From Alcaligenaceae bacterium (lineage in GTDB: Bacteria > Pseudomonadota > Gammaproteobacteria > Burkholderiales > Burkholderiaceae_B): a stretch of 47,900 nt of DNA. The stretch covers positions 1 to 47,900 of the forward strand of contig JAJUGB010000003.1 in assembly GCA_029268595.1 (NCBI GenBank). The letters are read 5' to 3'. Positions within the stretch are counted from its first letter, which is position 1, and every line of letters starts with the position of its first letter. The notes under the pieces were generated by a model, which saw only the letters and a program-made list of their open reading frames with translations, was not told where the DNA came from and made no database searches. Made by a program: the position numbers and the translations under genes. Below are positions 36,146 to 44,173 of the stretch, piece after piece.

Positions 36146-36198
36146 GCTCAGGGGTTCAAGCGACGAATCGGTTTTCCCAATCGTCGCTTGAACTGAGC
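36146..36198 (+). terminator. Long hairpin downstream of the binding protein
   Basis: GCTCA (36146-36150) and GTTCAAGCGACGA (36154-36166) pair with TCGTCGCTTGAAC (36181-36193) and TGAGC (36194-36198). This gives a 13-base perfect stem, a GGG bulge and a 5-base extension. It lacks a T-tract. It may stabilise the mRNA 3' end or help end transcription. Confidence 0.5.
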
Positions 36199-36211
36199 AG
36201 CCCACTCAAAC

Positions 36212-36243
36212 GGCCGGGGCACACGACCGGCTGTGCCCCGGCC
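36212..36243 (+). terminator. Second GC-rich hairpin after the binding protein
   Basis: GGCCGGGGCACA (36212-36223) and TGTGCCCCGGCC (36232-36243) form a perfect 12-base stem with loop CGACCGGC. The tail is TTCCGG, not a T run. Together with the hairpin just upstream it most likely ends the first RidA-HAAO-ACMSD transcript. Confidence 0.6.
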
Positions 36244-36270
36244 TTCCGGACCAAGCCTCGGGCGTTCGGT

Positions 36271-36299
36271 TTGACACCCCTCTTTCGCTGAACTACGAT
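36271..36299 (+). promoter_or_regulatory. Sigma-70 promoter of the second RidA-HAAO pair
   Basis: Consensus TTGACA (36271-36276), a 17-base spacer and TACGAT (36294-36299). It lies 27 bases after the second hairpin, so a new transcript starts right after termination. The predicted start site falls inside the palindrome at 36301-36312. Confidence 0.7.
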
Positions 36300-36300
36300 C

Positions 36301-36312
36301 AATATCGATATT
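36301..36312. promoter_or_regulatory. Palindrome over the predicted start site, candidate repressor operator
   Basis: AATATCGATATT is a perfect 12-base palindrome immediately downstream of the -10 box. This placement is typical for a repressor operator. Its regulator is unknown. Confidence 0.5.
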
Positions 36313-36368
36313 AGTTTCAAAAATCGATTAAGTCGTAAAACCTCTTCTAGCGGGAGAATAACGCCGTC

Positions 36369-36773
36369 ATGCCAAAAATCATTGTTCAAAGCAACGCCGC
36401 CCCAGTCACCGGCTTTACCGACAAGAACACACCTTCGCCACTCGCTCAAGCGATCCGAGCTGGCGATTTCCTCTATCTTTCCGGGCAAGGACCACTTGAT
36501 CCAGCAACTCGTGAAGTCGTTTCCGACGACATCCGCGAGCAGGCAAGGCAAACACTAAAGAACCTGCTGGCTGTTCTGGAAGCCGGCGGCGCCAACTTGT
36601 CCAATGTCGTCAATATGCGCGTGTGCCTGCGTAATGTCGCCGACTTCCCTGCCTTTAACGAGGTGTTCCGCGAGTTTATGCAAGGCGAGAAAACCACCCG
36701 CACTTGCACGGGCGGCACCCCCCATCGTCAAGGGGTCCTGGTGGAAGTGGACTGCGTGGCTTATTTAGGCTAA
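36369..36773 (+). CDS. RidA-family protein (copy 2)
   Basis: A 134-residue RidA protein only distantly similar to the one at 32790. DFLYLSGQGPLDPATREVV, QARQTLKNLLAVLEAGGANLSNVVNMRVCL and the C-terminal HRQGVLVEVDCVAYLG are family features; the RidA Arg that contacts the substrate carboxylate is in the TRTCTGG region (the usual R-S/T-x-V-G replaced). It may be a 2-aminomuconate or other enamine/imine deaminase acting on the product of the following HAAO-like enzyme, or a protective imine hydrolase. ATG 36369 has GGGAG at a long distance of 12 bases. Confidence 0.8.
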   Translation: MPKIIVQSNAAPVTGFTDKNTPSPLAQAIRAGDFLYLSGQGPLDPATREVVSDDIREQARQTLKNLLAVLEAGGANLSNVVNMRVCLRNVADFPAFNEVFREFMQGEKTTRTCTGGTPHRQGVLVEVDCVAYLG

Positions 36774-36806
36774 GCGCTAACAACAGACTGCGCTAAGGAG
36801 CACACC

Positions 36807-37334
36807 ATGTATCAAATGCCCATCGTCAACCTCATGGGCGAAGGCGACAAACTCACAGAATCGGGTCGACGCGTCAGCGTGCTTTGGCAAGAGCCCGAGT
36901 CCCTCGTGTTTGTCGCTCGCGGCCGCGACTATCGCAGCGAATTTCACATTAATCCCACTGATGAAATGATGTACATGATCAAGGGAGAAATGCGGCTGCA
37001 TTATCGTACGCCCGAAGGGAAGGAAGAGGTCGCCATTCTGAAAGAGGGCGAGGTCATTTACACACCCGCCGGCATTCCCCACTCGCCGCGCTTTCCATCC
37101 GACGCCTATTTGCTGGTCCAGGAGCGCAAGCGCAAAGAAGGCGAAGTCGATCGTTTTCACTGGTATTGCCCAGAGTGCGACGCCTTCCTACATGAAGAGA
37201 CGTTCACCGTCAGCGATTATTCAGTCGACCCGGTAGGTAAGGCTTATAAGCGGTTTTTCGACAGCGAAGAGCACCGCACCTGCAAAGAGTGCGGGCACGT
37301 CATGCCTAACGCACTGGCCGAATCCGAGCCTTGA
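36807..37334 (+). CDS. 3-hydroxyanthranilate 3,4-dioxygenase-like cupin (copy 2)
   Basis: A 175-residue paralogue of the HAAO at 33248. The iron ligands (His47, Glu53, His92), Arg43, Glu106 and the rubredoxin-type Cys pairs (121/124 and 159/162) are all kept. The second substrate Arg is one residue closer to the third ligand (HSPR instead of HSPQR), and the region before the cupin core differs widely. So it is probably active, perhaps on a differently substituted 2-aminophenol carboxylate. It follows RidA copy 2 by 33 bases. AAGGAG precedes ATG 36807. Confidence 0.82.
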   Translation: MYQMPIVNLMGEGDKLTESGRRVSVLWQEPESLVFVARGRDYRSEFHINPTDEMMYMIKGEMRLHYRTPEGKEEVAILKEGEVIYTPAGIPHSPRFPSDAYLLVQERKRKEGEVDRFHWYCPECDAFLHEETFTVSDYSVDPVGKAYKRFFDSEEHRTCKECGHVMPNALAESEP

Positions 37335-37516
37335 CCGGGCACGTCTCGATTGCCCTAAGCCCAAAACACCGCGGAGGCACGCGCTTTATCTGTGCAGCCC
37401 CACGGTTTTTTCCCGGTTTCTGTGTCCTGAAGGCGTAAAATACGCGATGCGTACCATTGACGTCCTGCTTTATGCAGGACGTCGTCCCTCAGGTGGCGCC
37501 TTACGCCGGCCAAGCC

Positions 37517-38647
37517 ATGGCACACGATATCACCGACTACCAAAGCCTTTTTCTCCAAGACGTCCCACTTATCGATGTCCGCGCCCCCGTGGAGTTCAGC
37601 AAGGGCGCGTTTCCGCACGCAACCAACCTGCCACTTATGAACGACGCGGAGCGTGAAAAGGTTGGCACCTGTTACAAGCTCCATGGCAACGGGGCCGCTA
37701 TTGAACTGGGCCACCATTTGGTGCAGGGACAGACCAAGACCGAGCGCATAGCAGCGTGGGCGCATTTTGCCCGCCAACATCCCGGCGGTGCCCTCTATTG
37801 TTTCCGCGGCGGTCTGCGCTCAGCCATTAGCCAAGAATGGCTGCGTGTGGAGGCAGGCATCGAGCTTCCGCGCGTTGCCGGTGGCTACAAGGCCATGCGA
37901 ACCTTCCTTCTCGATACCCTCGATGCGGCTATAAGGGAATGCCAGTACGTGGTCATCGGGGGCATGACAGGCTGCGGTAAAACGGAGCTGTTGAGGGAAA
38001 TTCCTGACGCAATCGATTTGGAAGCGCATGCAAACCATCGCGGCTCCAGTTTCGGGAAGCGCCCCACCGCGCAACCTTCTCAAATTGATTTTGAAAACGC
38101 TTTGGCAATTGACCTGTTAAAGCGTCGGGCTCGCGGTAGCGACGCTTTTGTCCTCGAAGATGAAAGTCGCCTTATCGGCGCGTGTTGCCTGCCTGTACCG
38201 TTGCGGCAGGGCATGCAGCGCTTTCCATTGGTCTGGCTAAAGGACACCGCTCAAAACCGCGTGGAGCGTATTTTGCAAGACTACGTTGTAGACCTGGTCG
38301 CAGAGTACGAATCTGTGCACGGGTCCGACACGGGATTCGAGTTGTTTGCTAACCGCCTGCGCGAAAGTCTGAAAAACATCAGCAAACGACTGGGCGGTGC
38401 CCGCTACGCGCAGCTGGCAAAAACCATGGACGAGGCCCTGCACGAGCAGCTGCGCTCTGGCAACGTCGACTCGCATCGCGCATGGATCACCGCCTTATTG
38501 GCCGAGTACTACGACCCCATGTACCACTCGCAACGTGAAGCCAAGGCAGATCGCATTGTGTTTGAGGGCAGCCACGATGAAGTCTTGGATTACCTGTCCG
38601 AGCATTGGCCTCTCGCCTCGAGCCGTACTCCAGTTACAGCGCTGTAG
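37517..38647 (+). CDS. mnmH: tRNA 2-selenouridine synthase
   Basis: A 376-residue protein from ATG 37517, whose N-terminus lines up best with E. coli YbbB. The frame is open upstream (ATG 37472, TTG 37457), but no start has a good ribosome site. A rhodanese domain comes first (PLIDVRAPVEFSKGAFPHATNLPL) with the active Cys in LYCFRGGLRS. A P-loop GMTGCGKTE and LEDESRLIG follow. It replaces sulfur by selenium in 2-thiouridine at tRNA position 34, through a geranylated intermediate, using selenophosphate from SelD. It ends 50 bases before the convergent AraC gene. Confidence 0.94.
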   Translation: MAHDITDYQSLFLQDVPLIDVRAPVEFSKGAFPHATNLPLMNDAEREKVGTCYKLHGNGAAIELGHHLVQGQTKTERIAAWAHFARQHPGGALYCFRGGLRSAISQEWLRVEAGIELPRVAGGYKAMRTFLLDTLDAAIRECQYVVIGGMTGCGKTELLREIPDAIDLEAHANHRGSSFGKRPTAQPSQIDFENALAIDLLKRRARGSDAFVLEDESRLIGACCLPVPLRQGMQRFPLVWLKDTAQNRVERILQDYVVDLVAEYESVHGSDTGFELFANRLRESLKNISKRLGGARYAQLAKTMDEALHEQLRSGNVDSHRAWITALLAEYYDPMYHSQREAKADRIVFEGSHDEVLDYLSEHWPLASSRTPVTAL

Positions 38648-38697
38648 CCATTTACCGGCCGCAGGGCGTATTCAGCAATGGAACTGACAGACGCGAA

Positions 38698-39669
38698 CTA
38701 TCCGGACTGACGCGCCTCGGCGGGAGTGATACCGAATTTTTGCCGAAACACGCGTGAGAAATGAGCCGGGCTGGAAAAGCCCCACTTGTAGGCAATGTCG
38801 GCCACGCTGAAGCTTTTAAGTGCTGTGTCGGCCAAATCGGCCCGCGCCCGCTGCAGGCGCGCCAGCCGGATAAAGGCGGCCACTGACGTATCTTGCGTCG
38901 CAAAGAGCCGGTTCAAGTGCCTTAGAGACAAGCCCACCTCGTGAGCAACTTGCGCCGCGTTGAGTTCCGGTTCGGTGAGCCGACCCAAAATATGGGTTTT
39001 GGCCGCGGCGAGGTAGGCCGCCGAAAGGCCGCTACCGCTTCCGCCTGCAAGATGGTCCGACACCACGGTATGCAACAACCCCCCAATCTCATCCCGCAAG
39101 TTGTTCACCCTGCTGCGATCCCCGATGCTCGCCAGTTGGCGCGAGCGCTGCGCCAACGCCTTGAGAAGCGCCTTCGCCGTGGCCGTACGCGTGTCTATCT
39201 TGATGGGTGAGTCGAGGACATGCTCACCAGCATGTTCCAAGAAAAACTGACGCGGCATGTCGACCAGGAACTGGTGCATGTCTTCGTTGAAGCCAATCAT
39301 GTATGGACGGCTGGTGTCATAAATGATGAGGTCGCCCGGCTCCAATAATTGCGAGCTGCGCCCTTGATAAAAAAAGCCCTTGCTGCGCTGAACAAAACTG
39401 GCAAACACCGCAGATTTGGGGTGCTGTCGGACCAGGTCCGCATTGCGCTCGATGACGTGCGCGTTGCCGCGGATGTCCGCTAACCGAAAGTGCTGTAAGT
39501 CGTAATTGGCCTGGCTGGCCCTAAGCCCGGCGCTATCGAAAGGCAAGCTGTTTAATCCCACCAGCACATTGGTATTGCGTTCGTTCCAGTACTCGACCCG
39601 CTGACTGGCGGCCACGTCGTCCGTGGACCACTTTTCGATAACGGTGTCCAGAGTGTCCAAACTTGTCAT
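38698..39669 (-). CDS. AraC-family transcriptional regulator
   Basis: A 323-residue protein with an N-terminal AraC-binding-like effector domain (about 30-200) and two C-terminal helix-turn-helix motifs (LNAAQVAHEVGLSLRHLNRLF and FSVADIAYKWGFSSPAHFSRVFRQKFG). This is the FeaR/XylS-like layout common for activators of aromatic operons. It is divergent from the dihydroxyacetophenone-dioxygenase-like gene, with 232 bases between starts that contain two 30-base direct repeats, its likely binding sites. The effector is probably the pathway substrate. Confidence 0.92.
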   Translation of the reverse strand: MTSLDTLDTVIEKWSTDDVAASQRVEYWNERNTNVLVGLNSLPFDSAGLRASQANYDLQHFRLADIRGNAHVIERNADLVRQHPKSAVFASFVQRSKGFFYQGRSSQLLEPGDLIIYDTSRPYMIGFNEDMHQFLVDMPRQFFLEHAGEHVLDSPIKIDTRTATAKALLKALAQRSRQLASIGDRSRVNNLRDEIGGLLHTVVSDHLAGGSGSGLSAAYLAAAKTHILGRLTEPELNAAQVAHEVGLSLRHLNRLFATQDTSVAAFIRLARLQRARADLADTALKSFSVADIAYKWGFSSPAHFSRVFRQKFGITPAEARQSG

Positions 39670-39701
39670 ATGTGCCCTTACCCTAAGTAAAGCTTGCCCA
39701 G

Positions 39702-39761
39702 GTTTGCGGAACCATGCCGCCGCTTGCCTACGTTTGCCAAACCGTGCCGCAGCTTGCGTCG
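39702..39761. repeat. Two tandem 30-bp direct repeats, candidate AraC-type activator sites
   Basis: 39702-39731 and 39732-39761 share 23 of 30 bases. Both contain GTTTGC, AACCnTGCCGC and GCTTGC at identical offsets. A third partial GCTTGCCCA lies at 39692-39700. AraC activators bind directly repeated half-sites. The spacing of about three helical turns places both on one face. Confidence 0.6.
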
Positions 39762-39901
39762 GCTGTTGGAAACGCCGAGTGCTTCTTGCTTATGTCTTGA
39801 ATCGACAATAAATATGACCCATTTAGGCAAAATCGGTTCGACGGGCCGCGCTAGACTGACCCCACAAGGCGCTGGACGCCTGCAACTATTTGGAGACCGA
39901 C

Positions 39902-40435
39902 ATGGCAGAAAAAGCCACCACCGAATTCTGGAGAGACCTCAAGCCCATCGCCGACAGCTTCAAGCCGGACGCGCTTCCCGAAGCATACATTGCCAACGCG
40001 CCAACTGACGATGAGCGTTACTACGTACCGTTTTCCGAGACCGTCTCCTCCCGGCCGCTGTGGATTTCGCCCTCCCAGAACAAATGGGCAGATATTCTGA
40101 TGGCCAAGTCCGCAGGACTCGTAAACCGCCACTACCATCCGCACGAGGTGTTTGCCTTAACCCTTTCAGGCAAATGGGGTTATCTGGAACACGACTGGAC
40201 TGCCACCAAGGGCGACTTCGTATACGAGACCCCCGGCGAGGGCCATACTCTGGTTGCTTACGAGCACGAAGAGCCAATGCGCACGTTCTTTGTCGTGAAG
40301 GGTCCGCTGATCTGGCTGGACGAAAACGGCGATTCCTGTGGTCACTTTGATGTGCACGATTACATCAAGTTGTGCCGGGACCACTACGAAAAAGTGGGCC
40401 TGGGGGCCGATTACGTGGATTCGCTCTTCCGGTAA
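39902..40435 (+). CDS. 2,4'-dihydroxyacetophenone dioxygenase-like cupin
   Basis: A 177-residue single-domain cupin of the length known for 2,4'-dihydroxyacetophenone dioxygenase. Candidate iron ligands are His77 and His79 (NRHYHPHE) and His115 (GEGHTL), with Glu96 nearby; these are one residue off the published enzyme's numbers. That enzyme splits the ketone side chain to 4-hydroxybenzoate and formate. If so, the formate could be used by the formate dehydrogenase in this window. GGAG lies before ATG 39902. The AraC gene is divergent. Other cupin quercetinase or acetylacetone dioxygenase functions are possible. Confidence 0.8.
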   Translation: MAEKATTEFWRDLKPIADSFKPDALPEAYIANAPTDDERYYVPFSETVSSRPLWISPSQNKWADILMAKSAGLVNRHYHPHEVFALTLSGKWGYLEHDWTATKGDFVYETPGEGHTLVAYEHEEPMRTFFVVKGPLIWLDENGDSCGHFDVHDYIKLCRDHYEKVGLGADYVDSLFR

Positions 40436-40568
40436 TTGACGCTTGGCGCCTGGCTCTTGAAGCTGAACGTAACGCTTTGAGCCTTGCCGTAGCCTGCCAG
40501 GCCAGACTCAGTCCCGCAACACATCGCGTTTCCCCCGTTCATTACCCCCAGCTTCCAGGGGACGGGCG

Positions 40569-40760
40569 GGGCTCTGGGGTGCGGGCCTTTCGCGGGCGCC
40601 GCCATATTGCTCGATCCGGGGATGAAAGGTCGCGGCCGTTTGAGCGCCAGTTTTTCGGGGGCACTGCTCCCGAGGCGCGAGTTCCGCGACCGCCCCGAAT
40701 CGAGCAATATGGCGGGAAGTCCGGAGGACCGCCAAGCGCAGGCCCGCACCCCCGGAGCCC
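40569..40760. repeat. Approximately 190-bp imperfect palindrome of unknown nature
   Basis: Nested arms pair across the element: 40569-40574 with 40755-40760, 40576-40588 with 40740-40752 (13 of 13), 40600-40615 with 40699-40714 (16 of 16), 40617-40621 with 40693-40697, 40628-40635 with 40684-40691, 40644-40648 with 40674-40678 and 40655-40659 with 40669-40673. It fills most of the 453-base gap between two convergent units. It could be a miniature inverted-repeat element, a structured RNA or a bidirectional transcription barrier. Open frames across it on both strands are by-products of the symmetry. The rest of the gap (40436-40568 and 40761-40888) shows no gene. Confidence 0.8.
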
Positions 40761-40888
40761 TTCCCGGCACCGGGTTAGCACGATAGTTAGCCCAAAAAAC
40801 GAGCGCCTTCCCAGTGAACTCTATCAACTGCCGATTTGCCGACGAGTTACCGTCTCGCCAACAGCCACTAAATCAAAGCTCCAGATAA

Positions 40889-41605
40889 TTAAAGCCCCAG
40901 ATAAGCTTGCCGCACCCGCGGATGATCCGCTAACTCTTGCCCTGAACCGCTCAAAGACACCCGGCCATTCTCAATGACATGCGCTTCATGCGCCACCCGC
41001 AGAGTGCTGCGCGTGTCCTGCTCAGACAGCAAGATAGTTACCCCCGATTCATTCAAGCGAGAGATGGTGTCGAAGACAAACTTGGCCATGATGGGCGCCA
41101 GGCCAAGGGTAGGCTCGTCCAACAGCAACAGCGACGGCCGCGACATCAACCCCCGCGCAATAGCCAGCATTTGTTGCTCGCCCCCAGAAAGCGTACCGGC
41201 CAATTGCCGTTGGCGTTCTTTTAAGCGCGGAAAGAGTTCGAACATCTCCTCCATCCGGCCCTGCCAGTCGGCCTGCGCCCGAGGCACGATGGCGCCCAAA
41301 CGCAGATTTTCGGCTACCGACAAGGTGGGAAACACCTTGCGTCCTTCCGGCACCAGTGCCAAGCCCGCTTGTACTCTCTGGTTGCTGCGCTGATGACTGA
41401 TGTCGACCCCGTGCATGATCACGCGCCCGGCGGTCAAAGGAAGAAGTCCGGCCAGAGCCAGCATAAGGGTAGTCTTACCGGCGCCGTTGCCACCAATGAG
41501 CGCAGTGATACGACCGGGAGCAACGTCAAAGCTGACCCCGTGGACTATCGTCATGACGCCATAACCCGTCTTAAGGCCTTGCACCGACAGTACCGGGGGC
41601 GTCAT
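40889..41605 (-). CDS. livF: Branched-chain-type ABC transporter ATP-binding protein
   Basis: A 238-residue LivF-type ATPase. Walker A is GGNGAGKTT, the signature LSGGEQQMLAIARGLM and Walker B LLLLDEPTLGLAP. It is the last gene of the transport operon and its ATG overlaps the livG stop by four bases. With LivG it drives the LivHM permease. It is followed by the large palindrome. Confidence 0.95.
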   Translation of the reverse strand: MTPPVLSVQGLKTGYGVMTIVHGVSFDVAPGRITALIGGNGAGKTTLMLALAGLLPLTAGRVIMHGVDISHQRSNQRVQAGLALVPEGRKVFPTLSVAENLRLGAIVPRAQADWQGRMEEMFELFPRLKERQRQLAGTLSGGEQQMLAIARGLMSRPSLLLLDEPTLGLAPIMAKFVFDTISRLNESGVTILLSEQDTRSTLRVAHEAHVIENGRVSLSGSGQELADHPRVRQAYLGL

Positions 41606-42330
41606 ACCGCTTCCCCAAAATAGACCTCGTGGACTCGGCTATTGGAGGCGATCTCTTCGGGCGCTCCTTCAGCGATTTTCTCACCGTGGTGCAACACGAC
41701 GATTCGCTCTGAAAGGTCCATTAAGGCGCGCATCACATGCTCGATGATCAGAACGGTAAGCCCGCGGGCGGCATGTAATTGCCGGATAGTGGCTGTGACT
41801 TCTGCGACTTCGGTGGGGGTCAGACCCGCCATCACCTCGTCCAACAGCAGCAGCTTGCAATCGGTCGCCACCGCCCTGGCCAGTTCCAGCTTTTTTTGAC
41901 GCGCCAAAGTCAGGTCGCTGGCCGGAACGTCGGCCAAGGCCGACATCCCGGTTTCCCCTAAGATGTCTTCGCAGTGTTGACGCGCTGCCTCACGATTTCG
42001 ATATCGATCCGATCCGAACAGAGCGGCCGTCATGAGGTTGTCACGCACCGAGAGGCCCGGAAATGGCTTTACGATCTGAAAGGTGCGACCCACTCCTCGA
42101 CGGCAGATAGCGTCGGGACGCAAGCCGGCGATGTTTTCACCGTTGAGCAGGATTTGTCCATGGCTAGGCGCCAGGTGCCCGGTTATCAGGTTGAACAGGG
42201 TGGTCTTGCCGGCGCCGTTTGCGCCCATGAGGCCAACCATCTGGCCTTGGTCGACGTCAAAGCTAACATCCGACACAGCACGCAAGCCCCAAAAGTTCTT
42301 GCTTACACCTTGCAGACTGAGCATTTTCAT
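41602..42330 (-). CDS. livG: Branched-chain-type ABC transporter ATP-binding protein
   Basis: A 242-residue LivG-type ATPase with Walker A GANGAGKTT and Walker B LLLLDEVMAGLTP. The signature motif is degenerate: where LSGGQ is expected the sequence reads ASDLTLARQKKLELARAVA, so the ATP site it completes may be weak; many LivG proteins show LSYGxQRxLEIARAL here. It overlaps livM and livF by four bases each. Confidence 0.94.
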   Translation of the reverse strand: MKMLSLQGVSKNFWGLRAVSDVSFDVDQGQMVGLMGANGAGKTTLFNLITGHLAPSHGQILLNGENIAGLRPDAICRRGVGRTFQIVKPFPGLSVRDNLMTAALFGSDRYRNREAARQHCEDILGETGMSALADVPASDLTLARQKKLELARAVATDCKLLLLDEVMAGLTPTEVAEVTATIRQLHAARGLTVLIIEHVMRALMDLSERIVVLHHGEKIAEGAPEEIASNSRVHEVYFGEAV

Positions 42331-43250
42331 AAAGCCGCCCTGCCGTGTTTGCGTCGCCGCGCCTCATGCCAACCCAATAGGCCGTTCGGCAGTTTCATCA
42401 CAAAAATGACCAGCAAAAGCCCGAGAATCACCATGTAGAACTGCGGCGCCTCGGTCCAGAGGAGCTCCGACAGTGCGACCAGAAAGGCCACCCCTATCAG
42501 AGGCCCCATGGCGGTGGTACCGCCCCCGATAAGGGCCATGACGATCATGTTGATGGAGATCATGGGATCGAAAGCCTGGCTGGCCTCGAAATATGTTGAA
42601 CGCAAAGCCATGACGCCTCCGACCATGCCCGGAATTACTGCCGAGAGCATGTAGGCCCATAGCTTGTACCGGGTGATCGGGACCCCTAATGTCTCGGCCG
42701 CGTCCTCGTTCTCGCGTATGGATTTGAGCCCGTGACCAAATCGCGAGTGATGTACAAACCAGAGCAAGGCTGTTGAAGCCACTGCCAGTGACAACATCAT
42801 CCAATAGATCTGCACGAGATCGGGAGCGCCAAAAAGCAGGCGGCTGGAGACGCCCATCGCCGCTTCCACGGCCAACAGCACATACTTGACCAGCTCCGCC
42901 AGACCGAAAGTAAGAATGACGAAATAAGGGCCGCGAACCCGCAAGACGGGCAAGCCCACAATGACTGCGAATACCGCCGCCAATAGACCCCCTAAGGGGA
43001 TGCTTACCCACAATGGCAGCTGTTGCCAGCTGACGACTACGGTATAGCTGCCAAGCCCGTAGAACACCACGTGGCCCAAGGAGATATAGCCTGTCATGCT
43101 GGACAGCACCGACCAACTCTGAGTAAGCGCCAGCCACATTAAAAAGGAAAGGCCGATGCCCAGGAGGTAGTCGTGTTGAGCAAAAGGCAAAAGCAAGAAA
43201 ACGGCGGCCAACACGGCCCACAAGATACCCGGAAGAAGGGCCGGCTTCAT
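42327..43250 (-). CDS. livM: Branched-chain-type ABC transporter permease
   Basis: A 307-residue LivM permease with about nine membrane helices and the inner-loop motif ENEDAAETLGVPITRYKLWAYMLSA, which contacts the ATPases. ATG 43250 overlaps the livH stop (ATGA); upstream in-frame codons lie inside livH and are excluded. Confidence 0.94.
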   Translation of the reverse strand: MKPALLPGILWAVLAAVFLLLPFAQHDYLLGIGLSFLMWLALTQSWSVLSSMTGYISLGHVVFYGLGSYTVVVSWQQLPLWVSIPLGGLLAAVFAVIVGLPVLRVRGPYFVILTFGLAELVKYVLLAVEAAMGVSSRLLFGAPDLVQIYWMMLSLAVASTALLWFVHHSRFGHGLKSIRENEDAAETLGVPITRYKLWAYMLSAVIPGMVGGVMALRSTYFEASQAFDPMISINMIVMALIGGGTTAMGPLIGVAFLVALSELLWTEAPQFYMVILGLLLVIFVMKLPNGLLGWHEARRRKHGRAAL

Positions 43251-44143
43251 GCGCGCCCCCTTCTTGCAAAAATGCCTTTGGGCAAAACTATCAGGACGAA
43301 CACAAAAATGCCGTACAGCAAGACGGACCGCCAATTCGGCGAGGTCAGGGCAACCCCATAAACCTCAATAGCCCCCAGCAATAAGCCGGCAATGAGTCCC
43401 CCGGCAATATTGCCCAGTCCGGCCAAAATAATGACGATGAATGCCGCGATGGTGAAGGGGAAGCCGATAAAAGGAGAGAACTGCTCCATCATGCTGACAA
43501 GTACGCCGGCAACGCCGGCCACGCCAAAGCCCAGCACCACACTGACCCAATGCACGCGCTCGACATTGACGCCCACGATGCGCGCCGCGTCGGGCCGCTC
43601 GATGACGCCTCGTAACGCCAGCCCAAAAACACTGAAGCGCAAGAACAAGGCAACGGCTATACACACTGCCAGCGCCACGAGTAGAGCCGCCAGTCGATTG
43701 CCCGTCATCGCCAGCCCGCCCACGCGGTACACCACTTCAAGGTACTGATAGGCACGCGGAGTGGCCGTTTCGAGAGTGGCCATGATGTTCTGGATAACCA
43801 TGGACAAGCCGAAGAACAGCAGGAGCGAACGGGCTTCCAGTTGCACCGGATTGCCCGTCGTGCGCAGCAACCGAGCGAAGAGCAAGCGGTAAAGCACCAA
43901 GCCCAGTAGCGCACACCCGACCGCCACCACTGGAGCCGCCGCCAAGGGCGACAAGCCGAAGCCCGTAAAGAACCAATAGGCCCCATACGCCCCGATCATG
44001 ACCAGGTCGCCATGCGCCACATTAAGCAGGCGCATGGTGCCATAAACCATATTGAGCCCTACCGCGACAATGGCGTACAGAGCACCAGTCAGCAGCGCAG
44101 CGAACAACAGCTGCCCGGAAAACAGGACGTCCAGCACACCCAT
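43247..44143 (-). CDS. livH: Branched-chain-type ABC transporter permease
   Basis: A 298-residue LivH permease with eight or so hydrophobic segments. ALYAIVAVGLNMVYGTMRLLNVAHGDLVMIGAY is the standard LivH opening. RGVIERPDAARIVGVNVERVHWVS is the ATPase-contact loop. It starts 30 bases after the binding-protein gene and ends in livM. Confidence 0.95.
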   Translation of the reverse strand: MGVLDVLFSGQLLFAALLTGALYAIVAVGLNMVYGTMRLLNVAHGDLVMIGAYGAYWFFTGFGLSPLAAAPVVAVGCALLGLVLYRLLFARLLRTTGNPVQLEARSLLLFFGLSMVIQNIMATLETATPRAYQYLEVVYRVGGLAMTGNRLAALLVALAVCIAVALFLRFSVFGLALRGVIERPDAARIVGVNVERVHWVSVVLGFGVAGVAGVLVSMMEQFSPFIGFPFTIAAFIVIILAGLGNIAGGLIAGLLLGAIEVYGVALTSPNWRSVLLYGIFVFVLIVLPKGIFARRGRA

Positions 44144-44173
44144 GAGATTTGCGCCCCTTTGACCGGACTAACC

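Noticed and set aside
40372-40977. Long open frames on both strands across the region after the cupin gene
   Set aside because: They lie over the large palindrome, are rich in Arg/Pro/Gly, lack ribosome sites and show no domain; symmetry of GC-rich DNA explains them.
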